From assembly GCF_003219815.1 (NCBI RefSeq), contig NZ_QJVD01000005.1, forward strand, positions 124,001 to 188,000: a stretch of 64,000 bases of DNA. Direction: 5' to 3'. The stretch is from Arthrobacter livingstonensis. GTDB taxonomy: Bacteria; Actinomycetota; Actinomycetes; Actinomycetales; Micrococcaceae. The position numbers and the translations under genes are program-made. This document shows positions 8,452 through 17,575 of the stretch, in pieces. Under the pieces are notes generated by a model. That model had not been told where the DNA came from and did not search any database. It was given only the letters and a program-made list of their open reading frames with translations. The stretch's first letter is position 1, and every line of letters begins with the position of its first letter.

Positions 8452-9993
8452 TCAGTGCCTGTGGCCGGGTGCGGCGACGTCCTTGGCCGCAGCGCCACCC
8501 GCGCCGCTGCCACCGGAACCCAAACTCCCGGAGCCGGAACCGGAGCCAGGGCTGCCGCCGGAATTCGAACCACCGGAGCCCGACTCCGGGCCGCTGCCGC
8601 CGGAACCGGAACCGCCCGAGCCGGAGCTGGAACCGGAGCCCGAGCCGTCGGGCGCCGCCAAGCGGCGCCGGGCCAGCAGCAGGTGTGTGCCGCCTGCTGC
8701 CAGGACGACCACCAGCAGCACCAGGAACCCGAGCACGATGACGGCAGGCTCGCCGCTGGTGAGCTCGGCGGCCGCCAACGGCTTGGGGGCCGCCCGGTCC
8801 GCCAGCGTCGTCTTGGGCATGGGCGAGGTGGTCACGGTGGAACCGCCGGCACCCTTGGGCGGGACCACCTGGCCGCGGCGGTGGACGCGGATCCAGTCGG
8901 CGATGCTGCCCAGCGGGTTGACCTTGACCAGGGGGACGTCGGCGGTCAGGGCGGCTTGGGCGTCGAGAATCCCGTAGCCGTAGATGGCATTGGGTGTGCC
9001 CGCGCCCTTGGGCTTCGCGGTGGAGATGATGCGGTTGACCACCTGCGCAGCGGACATGTCCGGATACTTGGCCCGGATCAGCGCAGCCACCCCGGAGACG
9101 ATCGGGGCCGCGCCGCTGGTACCGCTCCACCGGGCGTAGCCGCCGCCGGGCAGGCCGCCGGCCAGGTCCTCGGCCGGTGCGCTGACGCCAATGCTGATCC
9201 CCTGCGAGGACGAATCCACGCTCGCGGTGCCGTCCTTGTCCAGCCCGCCCACGGCCAGCACGCCGGGGATGGTGGCAGGGGCTCCCACTTGTTCGCTGCC
9301 GGTCTTGCGGTTTCCGGCGGCGGCCACAATCACCACGTCTTTGGCCTCGGCGTAGGCAAAGGCGTCGTCCCAGCTTTGCGGCCAGGCCGTGGAAGAGCTG
9401 CCCAGGGACATGTTGATGACCTTGGCGCCGTGGTCCACGGACCACTTCACCGCGGCTGGTATCTGGTCGTCAATGTTCTTCCCGGACGGGTTGTCGCTGC
9501 CCAGCCAGACGGAAACGCTGAGGAGTTCAGCCTTCGGCGCCACCCCGATGACCCCGTCCGGACCGGCGCCCACTTTGGGGGCCGGGGACGCCGTCGCGCC
9601 CTTCTTGGCGGAGGCCGAGGCGTCCGCGTGCCCGCGGCCGGCCAGCATGGTGGCCACCAGGGTGCCGTGCTCGGGCTCGGCGCCCACGCCCTTGGTGCCC
9701 TTGGAGTTTCCGGAGCCGGACATGTCCGCGCCGCCGGCAATGGCGCCCTTGAGGTCGATGTGGCTGGCGTCGATGCCGCTGTCAATGACGGCGACCTTGA
9801 CGCCTTCGCCCTGCGAGATGTCCCAGGCCTTGGTGATGCCGGAGGCGTCCAGCCAATATTCCCTGTTGCGGATCTCGTCGGCGGAGGCCGCAGGTGCCCC
9901 GGCCAGCGCCATCGATGCGGCCATGGCAAGCGCGAGTGCGGCGGCGCCGATGCTGCGCAGCCGTGGTTTGGGCGGCCGTGTCACTAACGGCAT
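8452..9993 (-). CDS. Mycosin-like S8 serine protease, membrane anchored
   Basis: A secreted subtilisin-family protease of 513 residues. It has a signal peptide (about residues 1-38, cleavage after AASA), the catalytic triad as VIDSGID (Asp71), EHGTLVA (His109) and SGTSGAAP (Ser293), a C-terminal membrane helix (about 417-440) followed by RRR, then a 70-residue Ser/Gly tail predicted to be cytoplasmic. Signal, protease domain and C-terminal anchor is the layout of mycosins, the proteases of type VII secretion. No other ESX genes are nearby, so its partner is unknown. It is the last gene of the enolase-to-Ppx block, 33 bases after ppx. An upstream in-frame extension to 10146 is rejected because the signal peptide begins at 9993. 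Confidence 0.87.
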   Translation of the reverse strand: MPLVTRPPKPRLRSIGAAALALAMAASMALAGAPAASADEIRNREYWLDASGITKAWDISQGEGVKVAVIDSGIDASHIDLKGAIAGGADMSGSGNSKGTKGVGAEPEHGTLVATMLAGRGHADASASAKKGATASPAPKVGAGPDGVIGVAPKAELLSVSVWLGSDNPSGKNIDDQIPAAVKWSVDHGAKVINMSLGSSSTAWPQSWDDAFAYAEAKDVVIVAAAGNRKTGSEQVGAPATIPGVLAVGGLDKDGTASVDSSSQGISIGVSAPAEDLAGGLPGGGYARWSGTSGAAPIVSGVAALIRAKYPDMSAAQVVNRIISTAKPKGAGTPNAIYGYGILDAQAALTADVPLVKVNPLGSIADWIRVHRRGQVVPPKGAGGSTVTTSPMPKTTLADRAAPKPLAAAELTSGEPAVIVLGFLVLLVVVLAAGGTHLLLARRRLAAPDGSGSGSSSGSGGSGSGGSGPESGSGGSNSGGSPGSGSGSGSLGSGGSGAGGAAAKDVAAPGHRH

Positions 9994-10025
9994 GGAGGCT
10001 CGTTTCCGTCGAGGGGCGCGCAGGA

Positions 10026-11000
10026 TCAGTTGGGTCCCCCCGCGGCGCCCAGGGCGATTCCGTCCAGAATATCGTGTTCGCTGGTGGTTGCCGATTCCAG
10101 CCGCCCGTGTGTCAGCACGGCAAGCCTGCGCAACACGGTGCGCCAAATCAGCGAGCCCGCGCCGATCACATCCACGCGGCCCGGGTGCATGAAGCCCAGA
10201 TCGGCCCGCTCCGCCCGGGTCATGGCGAGCAGGTCCCCCGCCGCCTTGTCAATGCTGCCCAAAGGTACGACGGCGGCATGAATCGCCTCCCGCTCGTAGC
10301 TCGCCAGCCCGAGGGCCTGCGCCGTGATGGTGGTAATGGTGCCGGCCACCCCCACCACCTTGGTGACACTGCCCAGCGGGACCTCGGCCAAAACGTCGTC
10401 AAGCTTGGCTTCGATGGCGGCCTCGGCTGCGGCAATTTCCGCCTTCGTGGGCGGGTCACTCTTCAAGTAGCGTTCGGTGAAGCGCACGCAGCCCATGTCC
10501 GTACTCACGGCGGCCTGCACGCCGGCGGCATTTCCGACGACAAATTCGGTGCTGCCGCCACCCAGGTCCACCACCAGGACCAGTTCGCCGCCCAGGGCCG
10601 GGAGCACGCTGGTGGCGCCGGCAAAGGACAGAGCTGCCTCCTCCGCACCGGAGACGACTTCCGGTTCCACGCCCAGGCGGGCCTTGATTCCCACAACGAA
10701 CTCGGCCCGGTTCCCGGCGTCGCGCGTGGCGCTGGTGGCAACAAACCGGACCCGCTCCACGGCCCTGCCCCCGACGGCGCAGCCTCGGATCGTCTCCGCG
10801 TAGTCCTGGGCCGCGGCAAACGTGCGCTCCAGTGCTTCCGGGGCCAGCATGCCTGTCGCGTCAACGCCCTGCCCCAGCCGAACCACGCGCATTTCCCGGT
10901 GGACGTCGGTCAGCATCACGCTGCCGTCGGCGGCAGTGGTGACATCGGCGATGAGCAGGCGGATGGAGTTTGTTCCGCAGTCAATGGCGGCTACGCGCAT
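10026..11000 (-). CDS. Ppx/GppA-family exopolyphosphatase
   Basis: ASKHA-fold phosphatase that hydrolyses inorganic polyphosphate or pppGpp. The family motifs are visible: RVAAIDCGTNSIRLLIAD at the N-terminus, and VVDLGGGSTEFVVG and GVAGTITTI further on. At about 324 residues it is the short two-domain form common in actinobacteria. The ATG at 11000 starts exactly at the fold; a GTG at 11027 would add nine residues. Its place after DUF501 and FtsB is a conserved actinobacterial neighbourhood, and the gene spacing suggests one operon with enolase. Confidence 0.92.
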   Translation of the reverse strand: MRVAAIDCGTNSIRLLIADVTTAADGSVMLTDVHREMRVVRLGQGVDATGMLAPEALERTFAAAQDYAETIRGCAVGGRAVERVRFVATSATRDAGNRAEFVVGIKARLGVEPEVVSGAEEAALSFAGATSVLPALGGELVLVVDLGGGSTEFVVGNAAGVQAAVSTDMGCVRFTERYLKSDPPTKAEIAAAEAAIEAKLDDVLAEVPLGSVTKVVGVAGTITTITAQALGLASYEREAIHAAVVPLGSIDKAAGDLLAMTRAERADLGFMHPGRVDVIGAGSLIWRTVLRRLAVLTHGRLESATTSEHDILDGIALGAAGGPN

Positions 11001-11102
11001 AAAATGAACCGGACCTTTTCTCGTCACTGGTAGGGGGCTGTTTGCGTATGGAATTCAATGGCCGTGGAGACACCCGCCGGGGTGCAACTGTCGTGGCGGG
11101 CT

Positions 11103-11843
11103 TTAGCCGGCCCGGTCGGTGCGGGCGACGTCGGCGGCGGCGTCAGCGGCGGCGGCTTCGGCGCCATCCTGCTTGGCTGCCGCAGCCGGCGCCACGTCGG
11201 GCTGCACTGCTTGGGCCTGCGTTTCTTCGGCTGCCAGGGCGTTGAGGTGCTTGACGTGCCGGCTGAGGTCCTTGATGGGCACCGGTGCCTGATCGTCCCA
11301 GGCGCCTTCGCACTGGCACGCATCCGCCGTCCACCACTGTGCCAGGGCGGCCAGGGCCTCGTCCCCGAGCGGATTGACGCCGGGGCCGGCAGCCAAGGCG
11401 TGGCCGACCAGTACGTGCAGGCACTTCACCCGTGTGGGCATGCCGCCGGCGGAGATGCCGTTGATCTCCGGCACGGGTCCGGTGCCGGCCCGCTCACCGA
11501 TGGCCGTGCGAGCCGCAATGTACGACTCGTGGGCCCGCTGGTAGCCGGCGGCCAATTCCGCATCCACGGCCAGGCGGTCCGTCATCTCGGTCATCAGGCC
11601 GGAAGCTTCCAGGCGCGACGCCGCTGCTGTGAGCACCGGGTGCGTCAGGTAAAAAGTGGTGGGAAACGGGATGCCGTTGCCCAGCCGCGGCGCGGTGGCT
11701 GCCACGAGTGGATTGCCGCACACGCAGCGGGCAGGGATTTCAACGACGTCGCGGACGGGGCGGTTGAGTTGGCGGCTCAGCGTGTCCAGATCGTGCTGGG
11801 TGGGCACTCGCGCGCCTTCGGCGGTGGTTGCTGATGCGGGCAC
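11103..11843 (-). CDS. DUF501 domain protein
   Basis: A 246-residue soluble protein of unknown function, recognised as DUF501 by its central region (CVCGNPLVAATAPRL, FPTTFYLTHPVL, GISAGGMPTRVKCLH). Four Cys are visible (two in CVCG, one in VKCLH, one in DACQC) and could bind metal, which is inference. The last 40 residues are Ala/Gln-rich. A GTG start is supported by AGGAAGG about seven bases upstream. The family is usually found between divIC/ftsB and ppx in Actinobacteria, as here, which hints at a cell-envelope or division-linked role. Confidence 0.9.
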   Translation of the reverse strand: MPASATTAEGARVPTQHDLDTLSRQLNRPVRDVVEIPARCVCGNPLVAATAPRLGNGIPFPTTFYLTHPVLTAAASRLEASGLMTEMTDRLAVDAELAAGYQRAHESYIAARTAIGERAGTGPVPEINGISAGGMPTRVKCLHVLVGHALAAGPGVNPLGDEALAALAQWWTADACQCEGAWDDQAPVPIKDLSRHVKHLNALAAEETQAQAVQPDVAPAAAAKQDGAEAAAADAAADVARTDRAG

Positions 11844-12068
11844 CGGCGTCCTTCCTTACAAGTCTTTGTTGTACCTATGTCCCACCGCATCCCCGGGCGG
11901 AGGGGCGGTGCGGTGGTGGGGCACGGCCGTGAGGCAGTCCTGTTCAACACACCATTTTAGCGTGCGGGCGGGCAGGAAATTCCCTGGGCCTGATTATGCA
12001 GGCGGTGCCGGAGGCCCTTGCAGCTGTCCACGATGCGCGCCCGGACCCATTTTTTGGTTCCCTGTGAC

Positions 12069-12800
12069 CTATTTTGTGGTTGTCTTGGGCTTCGGCGTGG
12101 CGGGTGCCGCCGGCTTCACCGCAGCGGACTTTTCCACCGCCTGCCACAGGCTGTCGACCCAGGGCTCGGTGGTGACCGTCGTGGCCTTCTTAGCCGATTC
12201 CCCGGCCGCTGCCTTCGCCGCTCCCGACGTGCCGGCTGCGGTATTTGACGGGCCGGCCGGACTTGCACCGTACACCCAGTAGCCGGTCTCCCCCGGCATC
12301 AGCATGCTCACCCTGTCCCGGGCCTGCTGCTGAACGTACGCGGGGTCGTCCCAGCGGGCCAGTTCAGATTGGAAAGCACTCTGCTGCGCCGATTGCACCG
12401 CGATGTCCTGCTTCAGGGTTGAAATCTCGGCGCGTTGTTCCATGAAGGTGTGAATGTTGGGGGCCAGTGCCACCGTGACGGCGGCCATGGCCAGGCCAAG
12501 AACCAGGAGCCGGCCGTTAAACGACCGGGCAGGAATGGGCTTGCCGCCGTCGTTTTCGTCGCTGTCTTCGCCATGGCGCAGGCGCCCGCGGGAGCCCTTC
12601 GCGCTGGTTTCGGCGCGGGAGTCCGCCACTGTCCGGCGGCCGCCCGCCGCGGCACCTCGGGCCGTCGATGTCCCGCGCGCGCCAGGAGTGGTGCGGTGCG
12701 CGCCTTCAGCGGGGTCCGGCGTCGTGCCTGAATCAACAGGAACTTTCTTCGCCCCGGCACTGAACTGTGCACTGGGCACTTTGGGACGACGCGTTGCCAT
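12069..12800 (-). CDS. Septum formation initiator, FtsB/DivIC-like
   Basis: A bitopic division protein of 243 residues. A long charged, disordered cytoplasmic N-terminus (about 90 residues) is followed by one membrane helix (LLVLGLAMAAVTVALAP), then a coiled coil (EQRAEISTLKQDIAVQSAQQ) and the FtsB/DivIC signature (WDDPAYVQQQARDRVSMLMP, GETGYWV). The Ala/Thr/Pro-rich C-terminus of about 65 residues is outside the domain. AGGAG six bases before the ATG supports the start. Such proteins bridge FtsL and FtsQ in the divisome. It follows enolase at 119 bases with a hairpin in between. Confidence 0.9.
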   Translation of the reverse strand: MATRRPKVPSAQFSAGAKKVPVDSGTTPDPAEGAHRTTPGARGTSTARGAAAGGRRTVADSRAETSAKGSRGRLRHGEDSDENDGGKPIPARSFNGRLLVLGLAMAAVTVALAPNIHTFMEQRAEISTLKQDIAVQSAQQSAFQSELARWDDPAYVQQQARDRVSMLMPGETGYWVYGASPAGPSNTAAGTSGAAKAAAGESAKKATTVTTEPWVDSLWQAVEKSAAVKPAAPATPKPKTTTK

Positions 12801-12846
12801 GGTTCTCCTGATACTTCTCCCGCGGTCTCCGGGGCTTAATGCCGAA

Positions 12847-12896
12847 GGGCCGGTGGCTGGCTGGGTGTGTAGTCCACCTTAGCCAACCGCCGGCCC
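12847..12896. terminator. Hairpin downstream of enolase
   Basis: Arms 12847-12862 and 12881-12896 are complementary at 14 of 16 positions (GGGCCGGTGGCTGGCT with AGCCAACCGCCGGCCC). There is no clear U-tract on the minus strand, so it may only attenuate read-through from eno into ftsB. Confidence 0.55.
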
Positions 12897-12919
12897 AACA
12901 GCAGTCAAGGACGCGCCGT

Positions 12920-14541
<1,622 letters not shown>

Positions 14542-14569
14542 TTGACTGCCGAATATAACGATATATCGT
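14542..14569 (+). promoter_or_regulatory. Putative promoter of the PadR gene
   Basis: TTGACT at 14542-14547 and TATCGT at 14564-14569, 16 bases apart, resemble a sigma-70 type promoter. The -10 element lies inside the palindromic operator described next. Confidence 0.55.
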
Positions 14570-14571
14570 TA
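14556..14571. promoter_or_regulatory. Perfect 16-bp palindromic operator for PadR
   Basis: TAACGATATATCGTTA is fully self-complementary and is followed by a second small palindrome ATCGCGAT (14575-14582). It overlaps the -10 element and stands out as AT-rich in this region. Position suggests autorepression by the downstream PadR protein. Confidence 0.65.
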
Positions 14572-14629
14572 AGTATCGCGATGTTCCGGTATGCAACCGG
14601 ACGCCACCACAAAATTCAACGAACAGGCA

Positions 14630-15481
14630 ATGACAATGAACACGTTTAACAATCCACATCCGCGCAGCGGCTCCCCCGAACGGGACGAACGCAACCACCA
14701 CGATCACCACTCCCCCGACGCCAACGGCGACTTCCCCACACCCGGGAACGACGGCGGCGACCTCCCCGGCAATGCAGGTCACGACGACCGGCACGGCCCC
14801 CGCCATGGCCGTGGCTCCGGACCGCACCGCGGCGGGCCGGACTGCGACCCGGACAACAACGACGGCGCGGAGGCCGGAGACCGCGGCCCGCGTGGGTTCG
14901 GTTCCCGCCGGGGCGGCCCACGGGGCGGGCCAGGCGGCTTTGGCCCTGGCTTCGGGCAAGGATTTGGCCCTGGATTCGGGTCCGGATTCGGTCCAGGCAT
15001 GGGTTTCGGCCCCGGACTCCGGGGCGGCTTTGGCCGTGGCGGGCGTGTCCGCAAGGGCAACGTCCGCAGCGCCATCCTGTCCCTCCTCGGTCAGCACAGC
15101 TACAACGGCTACGGCCTGATCGGCGCGATTGCCACCCACACCGACGGCGCCTGGCGGCCCAGCCCCGGGTCCATCTACCCTGCGCTGGCCGCATTGCAGG
15201 CCGAGGGCCTGATCGAGTCAACGGGCAACGGCAAGCGAACCGAGTTTGGGCTGACTGAAGCCGGCAGCGCCTATGTCGCCGGGCACCCGGAAGAGATGGC
15301 GGCGGTCTGGGCCGACGTCAATGAGGAAGCCGGCGCCGGCACGGACTTGCGCCAGAGCATGGGCAAACTGGCCGGGGCCGTGCAGCAGATCGGCATGGCC
15401 GGGACGGAGGACCAGGTCAAGGCAGCCACCGGGGCGTTGGACACCGCACGCCGTGCCATTTATAAGCTGCTCGCGGACTAA
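14630..15481 (+). CDS. PadR-family transcriptional regulator with long His/Gly-rich N-terminus
   Basis: The C-terminal half has the PadR winged helix (VRKGNVRSAILSLLGQ, YNGYGLIGAI, SPGSIYPALAALQAEGLIES) and a short helical dimerisation tail. The N-terminal 130-140 residues are low complexity: first His/Asp/Asn-rich (ERNHHDHHSPDANGD), then Arg/Gly and finally Gly/Phe/Pro repeats. The His-rich segment could bind a metal, which is inference. I prefer the ATG at 14630 (or 14636) to the ATG at 14591, which lies very close to the operator; no strong ribosome binding site decides. No target gene such as a transporter is adjacent. Confidence 0.85.
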   Translation: MTMNTFNNPHPRSGSPERDERNHHDHHSPDANGDFPTPGNDGGDLPGNAGHDDRHGPRHGRGSGPHRGGPDCDPDNNDGAEAGDRGPRGFGSRRGGPRGGPGGFGPGFGQGFGPGFGSGFGPGMGFGPGLRGGFGRGGRVRKGNVRSAILSLLGQHSYNGYGLIGAIATHTDGAWRPSPGSIYPALAALQAEGLIESTGNGKRTEFGLTEAGSAYVAGHPEEMAAVWADVNEEAGAGTDLRQSMGKLAGAVQQIGMAGTEDQVKAATGALDTARRAIYKLLAD

Positions 15482-15500
15482 GCCGCCCAGCCACAGCGCG

Positions 15501-15558
15501 GGGGCCGGTCAGGTCATTGGCAGCAGGTAGACCTGCTGACAATGACCTGACCGGCCCC
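15501..15558. terminator. 28-bp inverted repeat between padR and mazG (convergent)
   Basis: Arms 15501-15528 and 15531-15558 match at 27 of 28 positions around a two-base loop. Its place between two gene ends facing each other fits a bidirectional terminator, although the stem is unusually long and the flanking U-tract is weak (TTGTT on the plus strand). Confidence 0.75.
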
Positions 15559-15569
15559 TTGTTCGTACC

Positions 15570-16400
15570 TCACCCCGCGGAAGTCTGCGCCGCCTGAAAG
15601 TGGCGGACTGCCGAGCGGAGTGCGCGTTCGGCATCCAGGCCCCGTGACTGCGCCGCACGCACGACGTCGAACAGCAGCTCCCCGAGCTCGTCCTCCGAAT
15701 GCGGAGCGTTGGCAGCGGCTGCCGGATCTCGACGGGTTCGATCACCGGGATCAACGGCATCCTGATCTCGATCCCCACCGGCGCCCACCGCTCGCAGGCT
15801 CGCACCGGCGCCCACCGCTCGCAAGTCCCCACCGGCGGCCTGATCTCGACGAGCCCTTTCACCGTGGCCGTCTGCGGCCTCAGCACGTTCGAGCGTCTTC
15901 GCGGCCAGGGCGAGAGCGGGCAGGGACGCCGGCAGCGAATCAAACACCGATTCCGAGCCCGAACGCTCCCGGCCCTTTTCCGCTGCGTAGTTGCGCTCGA
16001 TCTCCGCGATCGAGTCCGGGAACCCATCCCGCAGTGTCCCGTCGGGGTGGAACACGTGGCTGTTGCGGCGGATCAGCTTCTCGCGCAGGTGGTCCGCCAC
16101 GTCGGCTAACGTGAACCCGCCGGCTTCCGCCTGCAGCCGGGTGTGGAGCATCACCTGGTAGAGGATGTCGCCCAGCTCGCCCTTGAGCGCCTCAACGTCC
16201 AGGGCGCCGGGCGACTCCACGACATCGGCCAGCTCGTAGGATTCCTCCACTAGATAGGTGATCAACGACCCGTGGGTCAGCGCCGCAGTCCACAGGCAGT
16301 GCTCCCGCAGCTCGGAAATGACCGCGGCCAGGCGTTCAACAGCCGCGGCTGCGCCAACTGCGGTGCCGCACGAGGGTTCCGGTGGATCAGTCCTCGTCAT
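15570..16400 (-). CDS. mazG: MazG-family nucleoside triphosphate pyrophosphohydrolase
   Basis: House-cleaning enzyme that hydrolyses NTPs to NMP and pyrophosphate. The N-terminal MazG helix bundle is well conserved, with metal-binding acidic motifs VEESYELADV (about residues 51-60) and GELGDILYQ (74-82). The C-terminal half-domain (EDELGELLFDVVRAAQ) is recognisable. Between them, residues of about 176-234 are a low-complexity segment with a duplicated LRAVGAG, encoded by repetitive DNA at 15699-15875. The start is ATG 16400, overlapping the upstream adenosine deaminase end by 14 bases. At 276 residues it is slightly longer than E. coli MazG. Confidence 0.87.
   Translation of the reverse strand: MTRTDPPEPSCGTAVGAAAAVERLAAVISELREHCLWTAALTHGSLITYLVEESYELADVVESPGALDVEALKGELGDILYQVMLHTRLQAEAGGFTLADVADHLREKLIRRNSHVFHPDGTLRDGFPDSIAEIERNYAAEKGRERSGSESVFDSLPASLPALALAAKTLERAEAADGHGERARRDQAAGGDLRAVGAGASLRAVGAGGDRDQDAVDPGDRTRRDPAAAANAPHSEDELGELLFDVVRAAQSRGLDAERALRSAVRHFQAAQTSAG
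15699..15875. repeat. Repeat-rich in-frame insertion inside mazG
   Basis: The segment contains GATCTCGA three times (about 15726, 15764 and 15842) and two copies of ACCGGCGCCCACCGCTCGCA about 25 bases apart. GATCTCGACGGGTTCGATCA resembles the 'gtcgaaacc...ggttgagc'-like intergenic words I associate with Arthrobacter genomes; that family link is from memory. Its length keeps the mazG frame open. Confidence 0.65.
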
Positions 16401-17550
16401 CACCGTCCATGACGTCGTCGTAGCACTCGATGATGTAGTCGGCCAGCTGCTCGCGCGCCTCGATCGGCAGGAAGGCGGCATGGACGGCATTGAGCGTGAG
16501 CTCCAGGATGGTCTCCAGGTCGTAGCCGAACGTGTCGGCGAGCAGTTCAAACTCGCCCGTCAGCGTAACCCCGCTCATCAACCGGTTGTCCGTGTTGACC
16601 GTGACGTTGAAGCCCAGCTGGTGCAGCAGGTCGATGGGGTGCTCGCCAATGGTGGTGCCAAAGGCGGCGACGGCCCCGGTCTGCAGGTTCGATGACGGGC
16701 ACAGCTCCAGCGGGATCTGCCGGTCCCGGACCCACTGGGCCAAATCGCCCAGGGAGACGGTGCCGACGTCGTGCCCGTCCTCTTCCTGGACGTCCAGGTG
16801 GATGTCCTCGGCGATGCGCACGCCATGGCCCAGGCGCAGTGCCCGGCCGTGGACCAGCGCGTCCTGGATGCTGTCCAGTCCGGCTGCCTCGCCGGCGTGT
16901 ACGGTGGCCGGGAAGTTGTTCTCGGCCAGGTAGGTGAACGCCTCGGTGAAGCGGGAGGGCAGGAAGCCGTCCTCGGCGCCGGCAATGTCAAAGCCCACCA
17001 CGCCATTGTCGCGGTGGCGCACGGCCAGCTGCGCGATCTCGGAGCCGCGGTCGGCATGGCGCATGGCGGTAACCAGCTGGCCCACCTCGATGTAGCCGCC
17101 GGCCTCGTCCACGGCGTCCATGCCCTCCTCCAGGCCTTCCTGCACGGCCTCGACCACCTCGTCGAGCGTCAACCCCTTGGTGAGGTGCTGCTCGGGCGCC
17201 CAACGCACCTCGCCGTACACCACGCCGTCGTCCGCCAGGTCCTCGACGAACTCGCGGGCCACACGCACCAGGGCGTCGTGGGTCTGCATGACGGCAATGG
17301 TGTGGTCGAACGTTTCCAGGTAGCGGACCAGGGAGCCGGAATCGGCGGAATCCAGGAACCACTGGCGCAGTTCCTCCGGATCAGTGGAGGGCAGTTCATG
17401 GCCCGCCTCGGCGGCCAGCTCAATGATCGTGGCCGGGCGCAGACCGCCGTCAAGGTGGTCGTGCAGGGACACCTTGGGCAGGGACTTCAGTTCCACTGCG
17501 GGCACGGATTCGGGATGCTGGTCTGTAGTTAGCTTAGTCACAGAACCCAC
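16387..17550 (-). CDS. add: Adenosine deaminase
   Basis: Zinc enzyme that deaminates adenosine and deoxyadenosine to inosine. The metal and catalytic motifs are present: SLHDHLDGGLRP (His30, His32), VHAGEAAGLDS, LGHGVRIAED and NTDNRLMSG. ELCPSSNLQTG is also typical. At 387 residues the length is normal, with an acidic C-terminal tail. The start is a GTG at 17550, or possibly the GTG at 17541; there is no strong ribosome binding site. The mazG start overlaps the end of this gene, so the two are co-transcribed, joining purine salvage with nucleotide house-cleaning. Confidence 0.94.
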   Translation of the reverse strand: MGSVTKLTTDQHPESVPAVELKSLPKVSLHDHLDGGLRPATIIELAAEAGHELPSTDPEELRQWFLDSADSGSLVRYLETFDHTIAVMQTHDALVRVAREFVEDLADDGVVYGEVRWAPEQHLTKGLTLDEVVEAVQEGLEEGMDAVDEAGGYIEVGQLVTAMRHADRGSEIAQLAVRHRDNGVVGFDIAGAEDGFLPSRFTEAFTYLAENNFPATVHAGEAAGLDSIQDALVHGRALRLGHGVRIAEDIHLDVQEEDGHDVGTVSLGDLAQWVRDRQIPLELCPSSNLQTGAVAAFGTTIGEHPIDLLHQLGFNVTVNTDNRLMSGVTLTGEFELLADTFGYDLETILELTLNAVHAAFLPIEAREQLADYIIECYDDVMDGDDED

Positions 17551-17575
17551 TTTAGGGAGGTAACAGGGGTGCGCG

